DNA of 9,417 bases from Jatrophihabitans sp. (GTDB lineage: Bacteria; Actinomycetota; Actinomycetes; Mycobacteriales; Jatrophihabitantaceae), in assembly GCA_025966255.1 (NCBI GenBank), contig JAOPVG010000069.1, positions 1-9,417 of the forward strand, written 5' to 3'. Positions 5,543-9,417 of this stretch are shown here, piece after piece. The notes beneath the pieces were generated by a model. That model had not been told where the DNA came from. It did not search any database and was given only the letters and a program-made list of their open reading frames with translations. How positions within the stretch are numbered: position 1 is the stretch's first letter; the number at the start of each line of letters is the position of its first letter. A program made the position numbers and the translations under genes.

Positions 5543-6475
5543 TCAGCCGCCGCCGAGCCAGTCGAGACGGCGAAGGATCACACCCTCGCGCAGGGCCCAC
5601 GGGCAGAGCTCGACCTCGTCCACGCCCAGCGCATCCATCGCCGCGGTGGCCACTACGGCGCCGGCCAAGGTCTGGTGGGCCCGGCCGACGCTGACGCCGT
5701 CGAGCTCAGCCAGGTCGTCGGACGGGATGCGGGAGATGAAGGACGTCACCTGGGTCAGGCCGGTGCGGGTGAGCAGGCGGCGGACCCGCGGTCCGGCCGA
5801 GCTCGGCGCGGCTCCGGCCAGCCGGGCCAGGGTGCGGAACGTCTTGCTGGTGGCGACCACGCGGTCCGGGGTTCCGACCACGAGCAGCCGCTGCGCCGGT
5901 TCGGCCAGCACGGACTCGACGTGCGCCCGTAGCGCGCCGACTTCACTCTTGGGCGCGGGATCCTCGCTGAACCATTCGCGGGTGAGCCGGGCGGCGCCGA
6001 GCGGCAGGGACACGGCGACGTCGGGATCTTCGTCGGCACCGGCCGCGAGTTCGAGCGAGCCGCCGCCGATGTCGAGGCAGATCAGGTTGCCCGCGCTCCA
6101 GCCGAACCAGCGGCGCACGGCCAGGAAGGTCAGCCGCGCCTCGTCCTCGCCGGACAGCACGTTCAGCTCGACGCCGGCTTCCTTCGCGACCCGCTTCAGC
6201 ACGCGGGCGCTGTTGCCGGCGTCGCGCACGGCCGAGGTGGCGAAGGCGAGGAGCTCGTCGCAGCCGAGCTGCTCGGCCTCTTCCTGGGCGGCGATGGCGC
6301 CTTTGACCAGGGCATCCGCACCCTCGCGACTCAGGTCGCCGTGGCGATCGATGTGCTCGGCCAGGCGGAGTTCGGACTTGTGCGAAAGCTGCGGGGTGGG
6401 CTCGGCGCCGCGGTGCGCATCCACGACGAGCAGGTGGACGGTGTTCGATCCGACGTCCAACACACCGAGACGCAT
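5543..6475 (-). CDS. ppx: Exopolyphosphatase / guanosine pentaphosphate phosphatase family protein (Ppx/GppA)
   Basis: 310-residue member of the ASKHA phosphotransferase fold, expected to release phosphate from the ends of polyphosphate and/or convert pppGpp to ppGpp in the cytosol. Motifs: phosphate-1 loop GVLDVGSNTVHLLVVD (4-19), ATSAVRDA (79-86), LSGEDEARLTF (107-117, catalytic-Glu region), phosphate-2 loop LDIGGGSLELA (134-144), LPLGAARLT (157-165) and the C-terminal ALREGVIL (294-301). It has the short two-domain form without a C-terminal HD domain, like actinobacterial Ppx1 (Rv0496). The frame stays open 231 codons further upstream, but that part is antisense to the divergent gene; ATG 6475 puts the phosphate-1 motif at residue 4 as in the family. 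No Shine-Dalgarno sequence is seen, and a TAGTGT -10 element lies 8-13 bases before the ATG, suggesting a leaderless mRNA. Proximity to senX3-regX3 fits a phosphate theme. Confidence 0.94.
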   Translation of the reverse strand: MRLGVLDVGSNTVHLLVVDAHRGAEPTPQLSHKSELRLAEHIDRHGDLSREGADALVKGAIAAQEEAEQLGCDELLAFATSAVRDAGNSARVLKRVAKEAGVELNVLSGEDEARLTFLAVRRWFGWSAGNLICLDIGGGSLELAAGADEDPDVAVSLPLGAARLTREWFSEDPAPKSEVGALRAHVESVLAEPAQRLLVVGTPDRVVATSKTFRTLARLAGAAPSSAGPRVRRLLTRTGLTQVTSFISRIPSDDLAELDGVSVGRAHQTLAGAVVATAAMDALGVDEVELCPWALREGVILRRLDWLGGG

Positions 6476-6482
6476 GATCGGC

Positions 6483-6488
6483 ACACTA
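6483..6488 (-). promoter_or_regulatory. Putative -10 element for leaderless ppx transcript
   Basis: On the minus strand this reads TAGTGT, a match to the actinobacterial TANNNT -10 pattern. Its last base is 8 positions before the A of the ppx ATG, so transcription would start at or within a base or two of the start codon. No Shine-Dalgarno sequence lies between. No clear -35 hexamer was found, which is common for high-GC actinobacterial promoters. Confidence 0.5.
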
Positions 6489-6520
6489 GGCCATGTTCCG
6501 CGCATCGCGGGTTCGTCTCG

Positions 6521-6526
6521 TACGCT
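6521..6526 (+). promoter_or_regulatory. Putative -10 element for the divergent cysteine-rich gene (leaderless)
   Basis: TACGCT matches TANNNT and is followed by 6 bases and then the GTG at 6533, so the predicted first transcribed base is the G of the start codon. Only a weak CGGGG precedes the GTG, too close to serve as a normal ribosome binding site. The two opposite -10 elements are only 32 bases apart, so the upstream regions of both promoters overlap. Confidence 0.45.
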
Positions 6527-6532
6527 CGGGGT

Positions 6533-7348
6533 GTGCCACAACGCGAGGTATCTCTGGACTTCCCCCGAGAGTGGATCGAGTTTGCCGATCCCGGCGACGA
6601 GTCCCATCAGATCCGCGCTGATCTGACCTGGCTGTGCTCGCGGTGGACGTGCATCTTCGGGCGCGGTTGCCACGGCACGCTCACGGGACAGGCCAGCACC
6701 GGCTGCTGCAACCACGGCGCGTACTTCTCCGACAAGGAGGACGAGAAGCGGGTCAAGCGCTTCGCCGCCGAGCTGACTCGTGACGACTGGCAGCTCTACG
6801 ACGAAGGGCACCGCACGGGCAAGAACGGCGTGTCCAAGCTGCACTTCATGGAGCCGATCGAGGACGATTCGGAGAAGCGCAACAAGACCCGCGTCGTCGA
6901 CGGCGCGTGCGTCTTCGCCAACCGTGCGGACCATCCCGGTGGCATCGGCTGCGCGCTGCACGGCCTGGCGCTGCGCAAGGGCCTGAACCCGCTCGAGACC
7001 AAGCCCGAGGTGTGCTGGCAGCTGCCCGTGCGGCGCGAGCAGGAGTGGGTCGAGCGTCCCGACGGCACGCAGATCCTGCGCTCGACTCTCGCCGAGTTCG
7101 ATCGGCGCGGCTGGGGCGAGGGCGGCCACGACCTGGACTGGTACTGCACGTCGTCGCCGGAGGCCCACGTCGGCGGCGAGCCGATGTACGTGTCGTACGG
7201 CCCGGAGTTGATCGCACTCATCGGCGACAAGGCCTACGACACGCTGGCGGAGATCTGCGCCAAGCGCCTCGAGCTAGGCCTGGTGGCCGTCCACCCGGCA
7301 ACCAAGGCCGCGCTGGAACAAGCAGGCAACAGCGGAAAGCGACGATGA
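6533..7348 (+). CDS. Cysteine-rich conserved protein of unknown function (Rv0495c type), putative metal or Fe-S binding
   Basis: 271-residue soluble protein with no signal peptide or membrane segment. It has ten cysteines (35, 40, 46, 58, 59, 126, 140, 161, 205, 242). The first five form the cluster LCSRWTCIFGRGC...GCCNHG; GACVFANRADHPGGIGCALH (124-143) and PEVCWQLPV (158-166) follow, with histidines (47, 61, 134, 143) close to several cysteines. This pattern resembles proteins proposed to chelate zinc or iron or to hold an Fe-S cluster, but the cofactor is inferred. The divergent arrangement with ppx and the sequence match Rv0495c of M. tuberculosis as remembered. The acidic/basic segment at 65-120 is less ordered. 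Start: the frame is open further upstream, but GTG 6533 gives MPQREVSLDFPREW, fits a -10 six bases away and leaves ppx its promoter; no ATG occurs in the first 100 codons after it. No function is claimed. Confidence 0.88.
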   Translation: MPQREVSLDFPREWIEFADPGDESHQIRADLTWLCSRWTCIFGRGCHGTLTGQASTGCCNHGAYFSDKEDEKRVKRFAAELTRDDWQLYDEGHRTGKNGVSKLHFMEPIEDDSEKRNKTRVVDGACVFANRADHPGGIGCALHGLALRKGLNPLETKPEVCWQLPVRREQEWVERPDGTQILRSTLAEFDRRGWGEGGHDLDWYCTSSPEAHVGGEPMYVSYGPELIALIGDKAYDTLAEICAKRLELGLVAVHPATKAALEQAGNSGKRR

Positions 7349-7392
7349 GGCGGCAACGCAACAACAGCAGAAAAGTCTCGGGGAGGCGGCAT

Positions 7393-7431
7393 CAAGTTCG
7401 AGAGCTGAGCGAGGCTCAACTTTCGAACTTG
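7393..7431. terminator. Bidirectional stem-loop terminator between convergent genes
   Basis: CAAGTTCGA (7393-7401) is the exact reverse complement of TCGAACTTG (7423-7431). Inside it three more positions pair (one as G-U), one is mismatched, and TGAGC (7406-7410) pairs with GCTCA (7414-7418) around a 3-base GAG loop. The result is an almost continuous 18-position stem. It lies 45 bases after the plus-strand stop and covers the regX3 stop and its last codons, so it could end both transcripts. The plus side lacks a T-run; the minus side has a short TTTT about 20 bases past the stem. This fits the U-poor terminators of actinobacteria. No gene lies in 7349-7415 otherwise. Confidence 0.7.
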
Positions 7432-8096
7432 TAGCCGAGGCCGCGCACGGTCACCAGGTACTTCGGGTTGGCCGGGTCGGGTTCGATCTTGGCGCGCAGT
7501 CGCTTCACGTGGACGTCGAGGGTCTTGGTGTCACCGACGTAGTCGGCGCCCCATACGCGGTCGATCAGCTGGCCGCGGGTAAGCACCCGGCCGGCGTTGC
7601 GCAGCAGCAGTTCGAGCAGGTCGAACTCCTTCAGCGGCAAGGCCACCTGGTGTCCGTCGACGGTCACGACGTGCCGCTCGACGTCCATGCGGGCCGGGCC
7701 GGCCTCGACGACGTTGAGCATCAGCTCTTCGGGCTCCGCACCGCGGCGCAGCACGGCCCGGATGCGAGCTACGAGCTCGCGGGAGGAGAACGGCTTGGTG
7801 ACGTAGTCGTCGGCACCGAGTTCGAGTCCGACGACCTTGTCCACCTCGGTGTCGCGCGCGGTCACCATGATGATCGGCACGTGCGACTTCGTGCGCAGTT
7901 CGCGACAGACCTCGGTGCCGGACAACCCGGGCAGCATGAGGTCGAGCAGGACGAGATCGGCTCCGCCGCGGTCGAACATCGTGAGGGCCTCGTGTCCGGT
8001 GCCCGCCACCTCGACCTCGTAACCCTCGCGCCGCAACATGTATGACAGCGCGTCGGAGAACGACTCTTCGTCCTCCACGACCAGGACTCGCGTCAT
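7416..8096 (-). CDS. regX3: RegX3-type response regulator (OmpR/PhoB family)
   Basis: 226-residue transcriptional regulator phosphorylated by the adjacent SenX3-type kinase; in mycobacteria and relatives this pair governs phosphate-starvation genes. The receiver domain (1-118) has VVEDEE (6-11, acidic pocket E8/D9), phospho-acceptor Asp52 in LVLLDLMLPGLSG, Thr79 in MVTAR and Lys101 in TKPFSSRELVARIRAVLRR. The winged-helix DNA-binding domain (about 130-226) has PLKEFDLLELLLRNAGRVLTR, then QLIDRVWGADYVGDTKTLDV, and ends VRGLGYKFES. WGADYVGDTKTLDVHVKRLR is the signature by which I recognise RegX3. Start: the frame includes a GTG at 8105, but AGGGAG lies 8 bases before the ATG at 8096 and abuts the GTG, so ATG is chosen; the length then nearly equals the 227 residues of M. 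tuberculosis RegX3. The kinase stop is 28 bases upstream, so the two are co-transcribed. Confidence 0.95.
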   Translation of the reverse strand: MTRVLVVEDEESFSDALSYMLRREGYEVEVAGTGHEALTMFDRGGADLVLLDLMLPGLSGTEVCRELRTKSHVPIIMVTARDTEVDKVVGLELGADDYVTKPFSSRELVARIRAVLRRGAEPEELMLNVVEAGPARMDVERHVVTVDGHQVALPLKEFDLLELLLRNAGRVLTRGQLIDRVWGADYVGDTKTLDVHVKRLRAKIEPDPANPKYLVTVRGLGYKFES

Positions 8097-8124
8097 GCGA
8101 GGCACTCCCTATCGGTTTCGATGA

Positions 8125-9417
8125 TCATCTGGACTGCGATCCCTTCGCGGAAGATGTCTGCGCCGTCGTCGGTCCGGTAGTCACCGGCGCCGCCTTCACC
8201 GACCCAGCGTCGTCCGACCCATCAGACATGGCCGACGATGGCCGATCCGAGTGAACGCGCGGTAACCGGATGGTGAATGTCGAACCGGACCCAGCCGAGC
8301 TCCAGATCGTGATCGACCCAAGGTGGTTGGTAACGATGTTCTTCACGATGGCGAGTCCGAGCCCGGTGCCGCCCGTGGCGCGCGACCGAGCGGGGTCGAC
8401 GCGATAGAAGCGCTCGAAGATGCGGTCGCGGTCGGCCTCGGCGATGCCGATGCCCTGGTCGGTGACCGAGATGTCGACGGTGGGCCGGACGTCGTCGTCG
8501 GTGGAGGCGCGCGCCGTGACCGCGACCCGGGTGCCACTGCCGCTGTACGCGATGGCGTTGTCGACCAGGTTGGCCACGGCCGTCGCGAGCTGGGCCTCGT
8601 TGCCGCGCACGCGAAGACCGGAGGCCGCGGCCGACGACACGACGATGGACGCCTGCTCCGCGGCGAGGCGGGTGCGCTCGATCGCCTCAGCCACGATGGA
8701 GCGCACGTCCACCTCGGTGGCTCCGGGCATCGGATCGGCGCCCTGGACCCGGGACAGCTCCATCAGCTCCACGACCAGTTTCGCCAGCCGCGACCCCTCG
8801 TGCTGGATGCGGCGGGCAAACCGGGCAACGTTCTCCGGCTCGTCGGCAGCGTCCTGGATCGCCTCCGCGAGCAGGGTGAGCGCGCCGACGGGCGTCTTGA
8901 GCTCGTGCGAGACGTTGGCCACGAAGTCGCGGCGCACCGCTTCCAGACGGCGCTGCTCGCTCACGTCGGCAAGGAGCAGGCACACCGCGGCCACCCGATC
9001 GTCCACACCGGGCAGCAGTGGTACGGCGTTGACCGAAAGTGCGATCGGCTCGCGGCCGAGCCGGCCCATGGGCAGATCGATCGATGCGGTCAGGTGCTCG
9101 CCGGTTTCGAGCGACCTGCGGGCCAGCCCGACAAGCCCCGGAAACACGAGGGTGTCGACGTCCAGGATCCCCATTCCTCGGGCGGCCGGATTCACCAGGA
9201 CGGCCCGCTCCTCGCGGTCCAGGACCACCACACCGTGGTCGAGGGCTTCCACGACCAGGGACGCGAGTGGCTGGGTCGGGCGACGACGGACTGGCTCAGC
9301 GGGGTCAGGCGGGGCAAGATCGGCCACAGTCACCGCTTTGCGGCGGGACGACGCGATCGCGAATCCGAGGAACACGCCTGCGGCAAGCGCCACGATCGCG
9401 ACGACCGTCGCCAGTAT
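8125..9417 (-). CDS. senX3: SenX3-type sensor histidine kinase, N-terminus cut by window edge
   Basis: 430 residues are visible; the frame is open to base 9417, so the true start lies just outside. The first visible residues (ILATVVAIVALAAGVFLGFAI) are a membrane helix followed by SSRRK, fitting the end of the short N-terminal membrane region of SenX3. A PAS-like sensory domain follows (about 51-158), then the dimerisation/phosphoacceptor helix FVANVSHELKTPVGAL with His171. The ATPase domain has NLVDNAIAYS (N box, 283-292), TDQGIGIAEADRDRIFERFYR (G1/F) and GGTGLGLAIVK (G2, 349-359). After RLPRV the last ~45 residues are a Ser/Thr/Gly/Ala-rich, probably disordered tail. A GTG at 9393 is available as a start, but it would truncate the membrane helix. 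Only 28 bases separate it from regX3. In mycobacteria SenX3 autophosphorylates and is held in check by PhoU and the Pst system when phosphate is plentiful. Confidence 0.93.
   Translation of the reverse strand: MLATVVAIVALAAGVFLGFAIASSRRKAVTVADLAPPDPAEPVRRRPTQPLASLVVEALDHGVVVLDREERAVLVNPAARGMGILDVDTLVFPGLVGLARRSLETGEHLTASIDLPMGRLGREPIALSVNAVPLLPGVDDRVAAVCLLLADVSEQRRLEAVRRDFVANVSHELKTPVGALTLLAEAIQDAADEPENVARFARRIQHEGSRLAKLVVELMELSRVQGADPMPGATEVDVRSIVAEAIERTRLAAEQASIVVSSAAASGLRVRGNEAQLATAVANLVDNAIAYSGSGTRVAVTARASTDDDVRPTVDISVTDQGIGIAEADRDRIFERFYRVDPARSRATGGTGLGLAIVKNIVTNHLGSITIWSSAGSGSTFTIRLPRVHSDRPSSAMSDGSDDAGSVKAAPVTTGPTTAQTSSAKGSQSR

Noticed and set aside
6341..6532. Upstream extension of the cysteine-rich gene frame
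   Set aside because: It overlaps the start of ppx on the other strand and the promoter region; homology-like sequence begins after the GTG at 6533.
6476..7168. 231-codon upstream extension of the ppx frame
   Set aside because: The extension is antisense to the cysteine-rich gene; the ATG at 6475 puts the phosphate-1 loop at the N-terminus exactly as in the Ppx family.
8097..8124. Repeat elements between senX3 and regX3
   Set aside because: M. tuberculosis carries MIRU repeats here, but this gap is only 28 bases and holds just the regX3 ribosome binding site.

Overview
The window is strongly G+C-rich, with dense genes, GTG/TTG starts and long antisense shadow frames, and every recognisable product has an actinobacterial flavour. 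Gene content and order match the Mycobacterium tuberculosis region from senX3-regX3 (Rv0490-Rv0491) to Rv0502, remembered from established knowledge and not searched here. The gene set is not that of Mycobacterium itself: a proline dehydrogenase is inserted before proC, the genes lying between regX3 and Rv0495c in M. tuberculosis are absent, and so is Rv0497. I therefore infer a non-mycobacterial high-GC actinobacterium and cannot name a genus.

Layout from right to left (most genes are on the minus strand). 9417-8125: SenX3-type sensor kinase, cut at its N-terminus by the window edge. 8096-7416: RegX3-type response regulator. 7393-7431: strong stem-loop where regX3 converges with a plus-strand gene. 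6533-7348 (+): cysteine-rich protein of unknown function (Rv0495c type), the only plus-strand gene. 6476-6532: very short divergent promoter region. 6475-5543: Ppx/GppA-type phosphatase. 5455-4613: TIM-barrel sugar-phosphate isomerase/epimerase-like protein (Rv0498 type). 4603-3656: proline dehydrogenase. 3653-2820: pyrroline-5-carboxylate reductase (proC). 2650-2819: regulatory gap. 2649-2401: small excisionase-type HTH protein (Rv0500A type). 2280-2182: 32-residue ribosomal protein bS22 (Rv0500B type). 2138-1089: SDR-family NAD-dependent epimerase (Rv0501 type). 1070-9: PlsC-like acyltransferase (Rv0502 type).

How the genes may work together. SenX3-RegX3 is the phosphate-starvation two-component system of actinobacteria, and Ppx handles polyphosphate, so the right half has a phosphate theme. 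The isomerase, proline dehydrogenase and proC are packed with gaps of 9 and 2 bases and look like one translationally linked unit holding both directions of proline/P5C interconversion. The left half (HTH, bS22, epimerase, acyltransferase) is a conserved but functionally poorly linked set.

No mobile element, CRISPR array, tRNA or rRNA was seen, and I found no clear new multi-gene system. The most interesting non-coding signals are: (1) mutually exclusive hairpins in the leader of the HTH gene, one of which would cover its ribosome binding site; (2) back-to-back promoters placed so that both ppx and the cysteine-rich gene would give leaderless mRNAs; (3) a long hairpin between ppx and the isomerase gene; (4) the bidirectional terminator that includes the last codons of regX3.
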